Part shown: one piece after another, positions 37,401 through 50,181 of the stretch | Layout: the number at the start of each line of letters is the position of its first letter | Numbering within the stretch: position 1 is the stretch's first letter | Assembly: GCA_905250025.1 (NCBI GenBank) | Contig: CAJNOJ010000091.1 | Span: 124,001 to 188,000 of the forward strand | DNA length: 64,000 nt | DNA from: Adineta ricciae | Taxonomy: Eukaryota; Rotifera; Eurotatoria; Adinetida; Adinetidae | Direction: 5' to 3' | Made by a program: the position numbers and the translations under genes | Notes under the pieces: generated by a model | What the model was told of the DNA's origin: nothing | The model's input: only the letters and a program-made list of their open reading frames with translations | Database searches by the model: none

Positions 37401-37750
37401 AATGGGCGACTAAACAAAACAATGTCGAATATGAATGTATACATTGAACCTTATAATGTTCGTTCGTTCTCTCGTTTTGCGAACGAAAAAAAAAGAGAAA
37501 GAACAGTGAAATTGCGTATAAAAATCATTTCTTTTCTCTCCTTCGTTTCGTTCATTTCATCGACGGGATGTCTTACCGTATGAGATTGTGGCGAAGAGCA
37601 ATCATTCCGAATAGTGCTACTCACAACATTCAAATCGGTTGAAGTTGTTGCAAGAAAATGTTGATTTGTTGGAAGTCGTTTGATATTGTTATTACTCGGA
37701 GAGACTGAAGTCGGTGTATTCATGTGATAGTGATCAGTGTTCTGAGACAT
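34459..37750 (-). CDS. CEP170-like centrosomal/microtubule protein, without an N-terminal FHA domain
   Basis: Eleven exons (37577-37750, 37314-37409, 37221-37254, 37115-37164, 36995-37058, 36219-36941, 36087-36168, 34961-36032, 34821-34906, 34677-34768, 34459-34508) give 840 residues. Most of the protein is serine-rich and disordered. CEP170-like marks are GTYIIEDD, and ELRRARAQAKIEELAQRTR ahead of a basic serine-rich stretch. The C-terminus is helical, with GQRLAIKLIQLSSGILAKL and a leucine-repeat segment. In vertebrates CEP170 binds microtubules and marks subdistal appendages of mature centrioles, and carries an FHA domain at its N-terminus. Here the modelled N-terminus has no FHA signature, so either an exon is missed or the domain is absent. 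A glutamine run (CAG/CAA, near 35480-35500) is encoded in frame. The family call is from pattern only. Confidence 0.7.
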
Positions 37751-38455
37751 TGAAGAGAATCAATGTTGTATATTCATCTAGAAGAAGAAGAAGAAAAAAA
37801 GGTCTATATTTAGATCGACAGCGATTACTATCGTTTCTCTCGTCAAGACACGATCGCGTCTAATAGATTCGTGTCTATATTAGTACTTATGTCCGACATC
37901 ATTACACTGCGTACATGAGTAAGCAGAAGTATATAACCTGTATACAGTATAACATTGATCTCGATAAAGTCATAAATCGGTCATTTCTCCTTCTCACTTG
38001 CTTTGTTCCTTCGAGTACAATAACTTTCAATTGAAAGGTTAATGAATGTTACAAGTAAGCAATAATCAGAGAAAAAAAAGAATTTTCTAACTCATTAATT
38101 CGCAATTAAAACTATTCACACAAGTCAAATAAAGAAACAGATTAGATTGGTTTTATTTCCAAAAGATCTTTTAGACGAACAGATGATACACAGATTTAGA
38201 GCAACAGGAAAGTAAAGAAATGAACGAACTTTGAGTTTATCTTCACATACACACAAATATTTTGTAGAGTTGATAACAAAAGTGAAAAAGAACATACACA
38301 GTGGTCAATTATGACAGTAACAGGAAAATTTCTTGTCTAAGTTCTCGTATAGTTTGATGTTCAGGTCTATAGAACCGATCGGTTTGAGAAAAAAGTGAAA
38401 AACTTCATATGTCATCTTATATACAGCAAAGAAAGAAGAAACTATTGAATTAGAT
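37751..38455. other. intergenic stretch between the CEP170-like gene and MTA
   Basis: About 700 AT-rich bases. It must include the CEP170-like promoter and the MTA 3' UTR. No open frame of note is seen. Confidence 0.45.
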
Positions 38456-41400
38456 TTAATCAAGCACAACAATTTCATCATCGACATACGAAACAAAACT
38501 TGTATTCAGCTTTTTCCAGGGTGCACGTGCAATACGGCGAATATCTTTCGAAGGTATTTCCTTTCTCAATCGTCTATGAGAAGAACAAGAAATAGAATGT
38601 GGTTTCTCCAGCAAGAAAAGTCCAATCTTACTTGATTTGTTTTGTAACACGAAGGTAAATACCATCAGGAGCTGAATGAAGAAGAACAAAAAGCAAAGAC
38701 ACGCAAGGGATTTGAATGTTAACCAAAGAAAAATTCTGTTCACTTACGATCAACGAATGGTACCGTGTAAGCACGTGATCGGGTTAACTTGCCCGCACCC
38801 TAAATGGGATAGTTAAGATAAGCATCATGATTTTAATGAGAACGCGTGTCGTCGATTAGATTTGTTTTCATTCACCTTTAGATAAATGCTGTTATCGATG
38901 ATAAGTCTAATCAGTAGTAGTGGTTAAGATTCTTTTTTTCCAGAAGAAAGGAGACTAATTTGTCCTTGATAATGTTTATTTTGTCTCATTATCCAATCGG
39001 TTGTCGTACAAGAAAGAACAGAAACGTTAATCGCCTGATTGTTCGCGTTTTTTGTTTATATTTCCTTCTTGTTCTTCTTCGTTTTTTTTTTATTTCTTAT
39101 GATTAGATTTCTATCTTTTCAAGGTTAAATGAATATGTCAGGAAATCCTTTCTATTTTATCGGAAATTTCATCAGAATGAACTCGATCTTACCGGAGATT
39201 TTGTTTTGATTAGATTTTGTCGACTAATTAATGTTCGTTTTGGCGATGGACCTACAAAGAAAGAAGTAGCAAAAGACATTCTTTTTGAAATTCAGTTACC
39301 TTCATTAGAATTCTCATTAGATTCATAAGGTCGTTTTTTCATAATACTCATGCTATTATGAGTAAATTGGGCGTAAAATTCACTTGAATCCTCGTGCAAT
39401 TTTGGATAACGTACTGGTAAATTAGTTTCATTTTCCTTGATTTCTCTCTTTTCACAGTCTGGTAAATAATCTTCAAGTGTTTGATTTTCTTTGTTCCGAA
39501 TTTCAGATGGAAATAAAGTATCGATATGCAAAGTCTTACGACGCGCAGCTCCTTTTTCGTATAATTGACGAAGTTTCGAACATGTCGACCGAATTTCATC
39601 GGCAGATTTCTCATGAATATGTTTTTCCCATTGATTACGTATGTCACTAATGTTGATACTTTCAGTCGAATGACAAGCCAGACGTCGTATTGGACACATT
39701 GGACGAACAGCTCGTGTTAATGGTGTAGTGTAGATTGCAAATGTATTGCGAGGTTTGGATAATGGACGTGGACTGCCCGATCGGTACATGATACCATGAG
39801 TAAGAGCGTAATGACGTTGAAGAGCAGCTTTGTTTTTGCAATCCTGAACGAAACAAAATGAAAATGTTGGTTTGTAAATAAGAAAATATTTTTCATTCGT
39901 ACCTTTTCACAACCAGTAACTGTACAGTTGTAACTGATTAATTTACTGATATTGGTCACGCGTTCTAGAACAATATAAGGTCAAAATGTGAATGTGAGAT
40001 GTTTATTTATCACGAACCTTGTCGTCGATCAGCACCTAAGGAAAAAAAGCAGAATAAATTTGGTAATTTAATTAAAATCAATCAAAACTTACCGCTCTTC
40101 TTCGGAAATTTCAAACCACCGGCTTTTTTATAATAAGTCCAGCATTCTGAACATAATCGTGTATGTGGTTGTGCAGTACTATATTGATACCATTGAGTTG
40201 ATGATGTATCTGAAATTGATGAAGATGGTTTTTTTTCCTGTGAGATTCATTCATTTCATTGAACATACTTCCACATGATTCGCATGGTTTATTTTCATTT
40301 TGTGGTCGTTGTGGAAGTAAACATTGATGAGCTTTGTTACTAAAATCAAATGTCGATCATGCATAAAAGAAAAACAAGAAAAAATACGAACTAATTTGGT
40401 ATAAAAACTTGTTTGAGTTTATTTTCTTGTTCAGCTGCTTTCAAACGTCGTTGAGCAACATAACGATCTGTTGTTTTCCACATATAATAATATTCAATGA
40501 TACCTTTCAAACTCTTCCATGGTAACTAGAACAAAGGAAATCAATACAAAAACAATCAACAGTCTTCTATTTACATATTCTTTTTGTATTTCTCCAAAAT
40601 CCTTGCCACATTTTTCAATTGCGTCTTCAAATGAATTCGCTTCAGCTGCTGACCAATCTTCCATTTGATCTTTGACAAGAATCGGACCCGTATTCGGTAC
40701 TAAACTACATGTAGCTAAAGCTAAGTCATAATGATGTTTATGTAAGATATCCATGGCGAAAAACTACAAAATATCAAGTTATGTCAACAGGGTGAAATTC
40801 GAAGACAAAAAAATCATACTAAAGTAGCATCACGTGAAGCAGATGCTGCACTCATATGCAAACTTGGATGTTTTAACGCTGTTGGACAGTCCAAAGCACG
40901 AGCGAACGTCCCAATCGATCTAATTCAATAGTGAAATTTGTCAATTTATTTGTAAAGAATGAAATAAATACCGGGCAACAATTAAAAATTGATCGATTTG
41001 TTTTTCTGTCAGACCACCATTATAATCCCAAGTCAATTCTTCTCGTACTTCAGGATTTTCTATATACCGAAAGGAAAAGAAATGAATTTAATTAGAGATG
41101 AAGAATTCTTTCACATACCCTCGACCATTCCATCGGTATATAGAAGTTGTGTTGGCACATCTGCTTGATATTTTCCTCCAACGCGAATCTCACCACGATC
41201 AGCATTTAATGTCTTCTGATTTGGATCGTATACAAGTTGATAAAAGTATAGATCCTTCAAAAGAAAAGATTTTCCATATCATCATTGAGTATTTCTTTTC
41301 GAACCTCAGTATTAAGATAAGATAAAAATGATTCCGTTTCATTATGAAGTGCAACCAAACATTTTCCACGTATATTTGTCGCTAATAACGTTTCAATTTG

Positions 41401-42338
41401 TCGCGTTAAGAATACTTCTCGATGACGTAATTGATGTTTTTGAACTTCATTAAGTTCTGTTGGTTGAGGTGACGAATTACTCGTCGATGGATTATTTACA
41501 CTTCCATTAGTATCTGTTGACATTTCATCTTCATCATCCCAAGGAGCTATGCAAATAGGAAATTCGATTTGACGATATTCATCATAAGTCACCTTACCAT
41601 CGAGTTTAAGTCGATCAACTTGATTGACAAGATAGGATGATATATCACGACGACGATAAAAACAAGCAACACGAGCTTCAACATTACCATTAGGTGTCTA
41701 AAGCATCGACAAAGAAATGTCAATGAATAGTTCAGATGAACAAAGAAGAAGTTTAGGATAGTAACAATAAACAGAACCAGATTCATAAATAAAAAACGAA
41801 GTTCATGACTAAATATGATTAATCTTTCGTCACGAGCATTTTGGTAATCTCTGGCGTTTTTCTATCGTACATTTGTAGTACAATTTACTGTTGATGATAA
41901 TATTTTGAATAAAAATCGAGATGAATTTCCTATTCATTGACTCGTTTCTTCTAATCAAACTGACATTGACAATGAATATATTAGGAAACGCGAGTGAAGA
42001 CGGAGAAAAATCAACAAGGGACATTTTCTTTCTATTCTCTAAAGCACTAATGCTGTTGCATTCAAAACGAATATCACGATGCGCCAATAAAATATGTTAA
42101 GATAATTGAGTTACTCAATTGATCGTATCCATTTATACAAGACGAAACAAAAAAAAAAGAAACTTCTCAGAATAGACACAAACCTTATTTAATTCTTCAA
42201 TTCGTCGAATCAGATAAGGTTCTGTAGGATTGCCTTCAAAATAAACATAATCTAAGAAAAAGTAAATATTAGAATTGAAGGCGAAAAAGTTAGGTGAAAT
42301 TGATACATACCACCGACACGATACATACAAGAGGCCAT
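38456..42338 (-). CDS. MTA: metastasis-associated (MTA) subunit of the NuRD complex
   Basis: Seventeen exons (42311-42338, 42184-42251, 41305-41697, 41119-41254, 40972-41059, 40820-40919, 40575-40763, 40392-40525, 40269-40339, 40093-40209, 40018-40035, 39903-39964, 39300-39843, 39193-39251, 38748-38799, 38632-38671, 38456-38573) join to 738 residues. In order: BAH domain ([30 protein letters not shown]), ELM2 ([12 protein letters not shown]), SANT ([20 protein letters not shown]) and a GATA finger (CESC...CSEC). A C2H2-like finger (CTVTGCEK...[10 protein letters not shown]) follows. The R1-like block with [14 protein letters not shown], a basic KRLRKEI segment and an acidic end (DEIVVLD) resembling the human DEPIVIED tail complete it. 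MTA binds HDAC1/2 through ELM2-SANT and RBBP4/7 through the C-terminal basic motifs. The extra C2H2 finger is not in human MTA1 as I recall it. Confidence 0.93.
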
Positions 42339-42788
42339 TACTTTAATTTTTCAATGGACTAAAATAATTCGTGCATTATTTTTGATCTACAATAAAAAAA
42401 AATGAAGATTCAATGTTCATCAACATACAATTTTTCTGTTCTGGAAAGGAAGATAATCAGCAAGTTGAACTGAACTTTAAATGAAAACACGCAGTACAAC
42501 AGTTTGATAAGAGGAAAAAATAACAAGAAAACAATAACAACATGGCGTTTTTTTTTGGGTTTGTTCGATGGAATGTTAACAGAAAAAAAAAAGAGAAAGA
42601 TATGTACAGATAAACCTGTCGAGAACAGCAAATAAAAATGAAAAATTTGATTTTCTTCATTGGCTTTTATGTATATATATATATATATGGAAATATCACT
42701 TAGAAGAAGAAATTCTCGTAAAATAATGAAAGATTTCGGTTTTACTAAATTTAAATATTGATTCTCGAGATGAGTAATGGATTCACGT
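42339..42788. other. upstream region of MTA and downstream of the B-box gene
   Basis: About 450 AT-rich bases with a (TA)n run at 42671-42688. A 128-codon minus-strand open frame (42410-42796) is hydrophobic and low-complexity and is not called as a gene. Confidence 0.45.
42671..42688. repeat. (TA)n microsatellite
   Basis: Short alternating TA run upstream of MTA. Confidence 0.7.
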
Positions 42789-44543
42789 TTATGCATCGAC
42801 TAGATTGCTTGGTTGATTGATTGTATTCGTTACTATTTTTAACATCGTATCACCAAGTAATTTCGAATTAGAATTCGATGAATCCATTGATTGACGATTA
42901 CATTGACGATAGTGCCGTTGTAAACTACTTGGATGACTAAAAATCACAGAAAATGTCCGACACTTATATAAATACATACTTAAATCAAAACAATTCCTCA
43001 ATGCTGCTTACAGAAGGTCTACTATCCTACGGGTTCGTCGTCGCTGTTTTACAGGTATATACATCGATTTTGCATTACACTGTCTATAAATATTAGAATA
43101 AACATACCCTCGGGATATTTTCTATAGCGTTGGTCTTAACTATCATTTCTGTTCTGATAAGTATGAAATAGTTTTTATCGTTTCCGATTTCTTATCAGTG
43201 CACCATATGTTACAAACTAAATATGTATTTATACTTTCGAAATATTCTATATACGAGATGGATTTTTCATGTACGCCTTTTCCTTAATTAATAGTAATGC
43301 TTTATAATGTATCCTTTGAAATGTCTTTCTACTTAACAATCATATTTTCGAATCGATTACTGATTTCCATCATTTTCCTCTTATTTTATAAGTAAACAGT
43401 ATGAGTTTAATAAACGGAATGAAAATCTCACGTAGACTACTTACTAGCATTTCCCACAACTCACGCAGACTCTTCTCTTTTTATTATTGCTATTTAATAT
43501 TGTTGCTGATGTTGTTGTATTATTGATTCGTTTTTTCTCATTCAATATTTGTCTTTTCATTGGTAGAATTTTCTTAATATTCGACGATATTGTTTTTTCA
43601 TCTTTATTGGTTACTAATGATGATGAATCATTTCCAACAAGAAATGAAAGTAAGCAATGTTCATAAGTGGCTGGACTTGGTGTTGATGTACCTGTTGTGG
43701 AATAATCAAGAACGTCATCATCATCACCACCACCGCCACCTTCATGATTGACACCAGTGTTTATATCTTCATCATCTTCACTTGTTGAACGTTGTGAATC
43801 TTCTGTTTGATTACGTTTCCATACGATTTCACAATTGATAGAATCATATATATTTGGTGGTTGTCCTTCCTTGAGTTGTAAATCATATTGCAAATCGGAC
43901 AAGTTTTTCTGTAATTGTTTTATTGTCATTTGAATTTTTTCCATTTCTTGATCTAGAAAAAGCAAATGTTTTTCTTAGGATATTGGTTTGAGTTGTCAAT
44001 GAAGCAATCTGAACTAACCATAAGTGCTACGAATAAATTTCATTTGTTCGAGATCGACTCTTAATGTTTGAATATGTGATGATTGTTCAAATTGGAATTG
44101 TTGTAAATAATGACTTAGTTGAATGTAATTTGCCTTGATTGACGAGAGCTTTTCTTGGTAAACAAATTCTATTGTTCGGACTAGATTTTTACGCCATTGA
44201 TCAAGTGAATAAATTGTTCGACGAAGGGATTCGTCTAATTTTAGATTTTTTATTTGATCTTCTATGCAAAACAGAATCAAAGTAATTGATAATCATCAAA
44301 GAACTTAAATTCTCTCGTACCAAGTTGATCGATAGCTACTGTAAAATTGTAGGCGTTAAGTGATAGTTGTTCATTATGTTTGAGAAAATGCACAAAACAA
44401 TACTGTTGAGAACAATGAAGACATAATGCACATTTAGCTGTTGAACACGTTCGGTCATCACATGGAGTAGTGGTCATCGATGAAACACCTGATGATGAAC
44501 CATTGGATTCAGTTGCAACTGGAGATGTACTATTTAATGACAT
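42789..44543 (-). CDS. B-box-like and C2HC zinc-finger protein, uncharacterised
   Basis: Four exons (44321-44543, 44019-44261, 43445-43952, 42789-42936) encode 373 residues. Residues about 28-60 carry a B-box-like Cys/His cluster (CDDRTC, CALCLHCSQQYCFVHFLKH). A helical region of roughly 80 residues follows, consistent with a TRIM-type coiled coil (SLDQWRKNLVRTIEFVYQE). Next come an acidic stretch with a glycine run and a lysine-rich segment. Joining exon 3 (VCVSCGKCY) to the last exon (HPSSLQRHYRQC) creates a finger with C-x2-C-x11-H-x3-C spacing, which supports that 0.5-kb intron. There is no RING, so it is not a full TRIM ligase. A nuclear or DNA/RNA-binding role is a guess from the fingers and basic segment. 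Confidence 0.7.
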
Positions 44544-46029
44544 TTTCTAAATATATTCTCAGAGAAAAACAACTTTCTAAGATAGATAGCAATGTAATGA
44601 TCAATGAATATGCACGTTCTGACCGCTGACAGAACGAAAAAATAAACAAAAAGGAAGATCGTATATGAAGAAGAATAACCGATCAATCTTCAAATAGCAC
44701 AAATGAGAGACATTGAAAAAATATTCTGGTCTCTAGAAAGTAACATATCCATATAACTTTCTTTCTCGAAATGACGAATATCACAAATTGATAACATCGA
44801 TTAGTAAACATATTGAAATATAAGGATATATATAGCCCAATAAGTTCATCATAAAATGGCGCCATCTCGCGAGAAATTCTTCTTAGACCTAACGATGTGT
44901 CATAAGCGATAAGTCAAACTAAGTATTCTGGTATCTCATGATTTATCGTAATGATGAAACCGTTCCAAACATGTACTTCTTAAAATAATATCATTATTTC
45001 TTGGATTAGCTATACGAATTAACATAAACGCACAACTCTAATCTCTGTCAAAATGATTCTGTCTGATGTCTGTTTTCTTAAAAATGATCACGATTAATTG
45101 GATACCTCTAAAGTCTGTGTACAGATTGAATCATTTGGGTTATGATAAATGTCTAAAAAATCTTCGTTTATTCGATGAAATATCTGTTGTAGCACAAATA
45201 ACATTCAAGTCATATTTGCCATAAGGAGCACGCCGTTAATTGTTTTTATTTTACAATCGAAACTACCGGAAATACGCCTTTCATTGTAAGAAAGTGTGTC
45301 CCGCAAGTTTATTGGCATAAGATTACTACACATGATTCAGATTTTCATTGACTAGGAAATAAACTCAAGCATCCACTGTTGTTGCAATATTGCATTAATT
45401 TAGAAATTACAATAACATATTACAAGGTCTATGAAAGCTGGAACAACTCTACGGATGGACTACATCTATGGAACCATCTAGAAAATGGTCAGTAGTACTC
45501 ATCTGTCACTGCGCTCCTGTTGTTTTTACTACCATCGAATTAATTTGCACAATTTTGTATTAACTTATTTTCTATATTTTTTTATTCACTCTGTTACTTT
45601 TTGTTTTTTTCCTGTAAATACATATAAGACATTCTGATAAAAAAGATTCGATGGAAATGTTTTATGTATTTTAAGAATTAAATTCAAATATTACTATCTT
45701 TAATTGATACAAATAACACTGAATTCGGATTTATAGTCTTCCAGTTAATAATTTGATGAATAACATATCTCGGTATGATTGACAGAGACATCTATTGTCA
45801 CTATGGTGCCGACTTTTTCAATAATATTTTGCTATAGTCCAACAAATACCGAGATTATCAATTGATTCGATTGATAGACTTTCTCCACGCGTCAGTTCTC
45901 CGAGTTGTGTATAAGGACGGTCAGTTTAAAATTTAGTCTAAGAGTAATCTACTCAAGAACATCCTTCAATTCCTTCGTATTACTATAGTGCATGATCACT
46001 TTTTTCATCTAAACTGAATAATAATAAAC
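44544..46029. other. intergenic stretch between divergent genes
   Basis: About 1.5 kb between the B-box gene and GM130, so it contains both promoters. The sequence is AT-rich and no open frame or repeat stands out. Confidence 0.45.
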
Positions 46030-49000
46030 ATGGTCGATAATGAAAAACGGGACAATTTAGTAAATGCTCGCCGAAAAGTGCGTTCATTCATTCTTCTCTA
46101 TAATATTTATTTCTGATTTAAATATTTTTAGTTAAAGAAATTTCGTGATCAACAGCAACAACAACAACAGCAAAATGGTGATGATCATTTGACCTTTGTC
46201 TCAGAAACTAATGGCCATAATATTCACTCTTTGAATGGAGTATGAGTTTTCACTAGGTATTATTACTTCTCTAACTGGAATCTTTTCTTTCATAGATTCC
46301 AAATGAATCCAATGTCCTATACAATAATAATGCGTACGATTATTTTATCTTTAGACATATTTTATTTGATATCATTTATCTTTCTAGTTCTCACAATATC
46401 TCACAAGATATTTCCGCTTTTGTCAATGATCAACAAGCGATCCTCAATGGTATACATGCAAATCTGTCTAAATCACCTGTCAATGACTTAGAGGTATGTC
46501 ACAGATTTATTCGAATCCCTTTTGTAATTACATTATTCGCATGCGATGACAAATATGTATATTTAAGGAACAAAACCGTCAATATGCTCTATTGATTGAA
46601 AATCAAAAACAACAACGTGCTCGACTCGAAGATCAACGACAGTATGGTGCTGGAAGTAGTATGGTAATATTCTGAGAAGAAAAATTCAATGATTAAATAT
46701 ACGGTTATTTTCCTAGTCGGGTCGTTCAAGTCGAGCTCAATCTGATGTTGATCTAGTGCGACATGTTGAACAGAAATATCGTCGTGATTTAGAGCATTTA
46801 CAAGAGCAACTGGAAGTAAGATGGAATTATTTATATGTGTAAGACTTATCTGCTCTCGTTCTTTCTAATGATTAGATTCATGTTCAAACAATTGGTATTC
46901 TTGTCGCAGAAAAAACCGATCTGTCGGCGAAATTAACTCAATCAGTTAAACAATTTGAAAAGAAACAGAGCGAAATTGATGAAATTCAAGGACGATTAAA
47001 AGCATCGCGTGAACGTATTGAAGAACTTGAAAAATATAACCAAAATTCATCATCAAATGCGCAGAGACGAGAAATGGTCAATAATAATGTTTCAACTCCA
47101 TTGTTGACCTCATTTGTTTTATTTTGTTTTTAGGCAGCAAAAGAGTCTGACAAGGAAATCGAGCGACTGAGAACAGAAAATTATCATCAAAAGTACAACT
47201 AGGAAAAGACAAAGTTCGAATTTATTACAACTGTTATATTTTTAGTCGAACAATTGAAGATTTAAAACAGAATCTTAATGAATCTAACGAGAAACTTAAT
47301 CAACAACAGAGTACAATTAATCAATTAAATAGTGAAATAACACGATTGAGACAAAAATTAGAACAATCAGAAATACGTGTGCAACAGTATCAGGTTTGTT
47401 GTAAAATTTATTTTCAAAATCATTTATCTTCTCTTTTATTTTATTAGTCTATCAATGATACTTCAATGGTAAACAAATACGAGCAACAAATCGATGAATT
47501 ACAAAAAGCGATTGCATTAAAAACAAATGATACAGAAGCAGTAAGTCCAACGAATTTGATTCAGAAACGATGACTACGGAAAGAATTATTCGTATTGAAT
47601 AATGAAAAAGAGAAATATATTTGATGTTACCTTGAATAATGTCATGGTTAAAGGTAACATCCTTATCAAAACAACACATTGGACTGCGTTTTCATGTTTT
47701 TGATGAACGAATCAAAGATTTTTACAGATAAAGAGCGAAAAGTCACGATTTCTTGTATTTAACTACCTATCATACCATTTCATGATGGAATGTATAGAGA
47801 AAAAAAAACAAAGTATAATCCAGGAAACATGTTCTCACTATATTATTTTCTCTGTTTCCATGTCAACAAGAACTTCATACTGATCTATAAGAATAAAATA
47901 TTCTTTTCTAAAATCCGTTGTACTTGTCATGTTCATATTCACTAGATAATTTATTATTGTATAGCTTCTTGCATCCGTCAATCATATGCGCTTGGAAAAT
48001 GAACAAACACAATTACAATATCAACAATATAATGCCAATATGCAACGTCATGTCCAAGAATTAAATGAACAAGTATAGTTTAGTTATTTAATTCCTATTC
48101 ATTCGAAATTGATTTTCTTAATTAGATAAATCAGCTAAAACAAACCAATAGTTTGTTAGAAAATGAACGAGAAGCAATGAAAAGATCTTACGGTAAAGAA
48201 ATTTTCAAATGAAAATAATTCGAAGAAACTTTTTTGTTTTGTAGAAATGAAACTTATTGAAATACAAGACACTCAAACAGTGCATAATCATACAAGCAAT
48301 AGTAATTTAGAACTTGAACGTGATGCTCTTCTTCAAGAAAATCAATTGTTTAAAAATGCCATTGATGAATGGTCAAGACGTTTTGAAGAAATTCGTTTGG
48401 AAAATGAACAAATGAACACGTACGAACTTTCGAAAGATTCCATTGATAAAAATCGCTTTGTTTTCTTAGACTTTTAAGTGAAAAAGATGCATATATTAGT
48501 GAATTAGAAAACAGCCATGGAACAGTTCGTAAGTTGTTGATTTTCATCTAATGTTTTCTTTTTGATGGTATATTTCTCGTTTTACAGAAGACAATACGAT
48601 CGATCATGAGAAGTTATTACAAACAATTCAAACAGATAAAACGACATTATCACGTGCCATGGCACAAAATAAACAACTAAAAGATCAATTAACTGAACTT
48701 CAAGATGGTTTCATCAAAATGGTAGGATAATTGAACAAATGAATCAACACCTATTTCATATATTTTCTAATCTAGTCCAATGATAATATGAATTTAACGA
48801 ATCAAATTCAAGCACAAGAATATCTTAATAGACAATTGAATGAACGTCTCGCACAGCAAGAGCTTGCTACTCAACAAATTCAAACAGAGAAGCAGGAACA
48901 ACAAGTACAATCGAGTGATAACAGTGTACAAGATAATAACATACAAGTAGGTTAAGTTTCCTGAATTTCTTAATTGTAGAAATTTGATTGGATTGTTTGT

Positions 49001-50181
49001 TTAGCGTTTAAACGAGTTAACTGAGGAAAATAGATCATTACGAGAACGTCTTTCACAATTGGAACAACAGCAGCAGCAAACGCAAGCCAACATTGATACA
49101 CATTTGAATGATTCGAGTTCATTATCATCATTCAGTGCACCTGTCGATGAAGCACCACAACTACAGAATGGTTTGGTGGAGAAAATTATTGTAAGTAAAG
49201 CAATTGTTTGATAGTAGTTAAATTTGATGTTTTATCGTATAAAGGAACGTTTTAATCGTGCAATGCGTGATAATGCTGATCTACAAGATCGAACTCAGCA
49301 ACTCGAACATCTTATTCTACAATTACAAAGTGAAACGGACACAATTGGTAAGCGAACGATCTTCATATCAAGATAATCTCTATTCTCTATTAAAATAGGT
49401 GATTATATATCCTTATATCAACAACAACGTCTTCAACTTCATCGTCGTTATCAAGAAAAAGATGATTATATTAAACAATTAAGTCAAGATCGACTGAATT
49501 TACAAGTATGATTACAATAGAAGACTTCGTATTGAATAATTTTTTCATTTGCTAATTGTAGAGAAAACTATCTGAATTGGAAACATTACTCATGCGTGGA
49601 TTGAGTAAATCATCATTGAATGTGAACAAACCAACACAAATCATCTCGAATGAAAACACATTTTCTGATCAACAACAAATTGTCGATGAAAATGGTAGAC
49701 GATTTTTAGTTGATTCTGTCAGAGAGATAAGATGAATTCGTTCGAATCTCATATTTGGCAATGATGTTTTCAAGTTCAGTCTTCAATCTGAAAAGAAGAA
49801 ATTCTTTGTAGATATCATTTTATCATTGATACTGAGCCAAATAATACTTTTTCTCAAAACATCGATTGATTATATTTATTATACGATACTCGTTTTTTAG
49901 AATGGCCAGAAATGATTGATAATGTAACAGCAACAGCAACAAGTGAACAAACTACCGTACCGTCCGATGAAACACGAACAGTTATGAGTACCTCTCCGTT
50001 ATCATCATTATCGAATTTTGATGATGAAACTAAAGCGCGTATTCTAGTTTTACTGAAAGAATTAGGTCAAAGTGATAATTCGTCACCGACAACTGATAGT
50101 TTATCGACGACAAAATTAGCATTCATGGGCAAAAATCTTTATGTTTGTTCGACATGTACAGGTCCTGTTCAATGGGTGTGA
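46030..50181 (+). CDS. GOLGA2: GM130 / golgin A2 cis-Golgi tether
   Basis: About 20 exons: 46030-46077, 46132-46239, 46296-46493, 46568-46663, 46717-46815, 46876-47076, 47134-47192, 47246-47393, 47448-47540, 47965-48072, 48126-48192, 48245-48419, 48470-48528, 48588-48721, 48776-48946, 49005-49190, 49245-49347, 49399-49505, 49562-49694, 49901-50181. Together they give about 857 residues, or 839 if a further 54-nt in-frame intron (46334-46387) is removed. It is almost all coiled coil. GM130 marks are the N-terminal RRKLKKFRDQQ segment, IHVQTIGILVAEKTDL, LSRAMAQNKQLKDQLTELQ, and ETDTIGDYISLYQQQRLQL followed by YQEKDDYIKQLSQD. GM130 tethers vesicles through p115 and anchors to GRASP65 by its extreme C-terminus. 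Here that end reads CSTCTGPVQWV rather than the human TVI ending, though it still finishes in valine. Internal Gln-rich runs are encoded by CAA/CAG. Confidence 0.93.

Noticed and set aside
42410..42796. 128-codon hydrophobic minus-strand frame
   Set aside because: Composed of poly-T/A tracts and a TA repeat; it overlaps the 3' end of the B-box gene and shows no family pattern.
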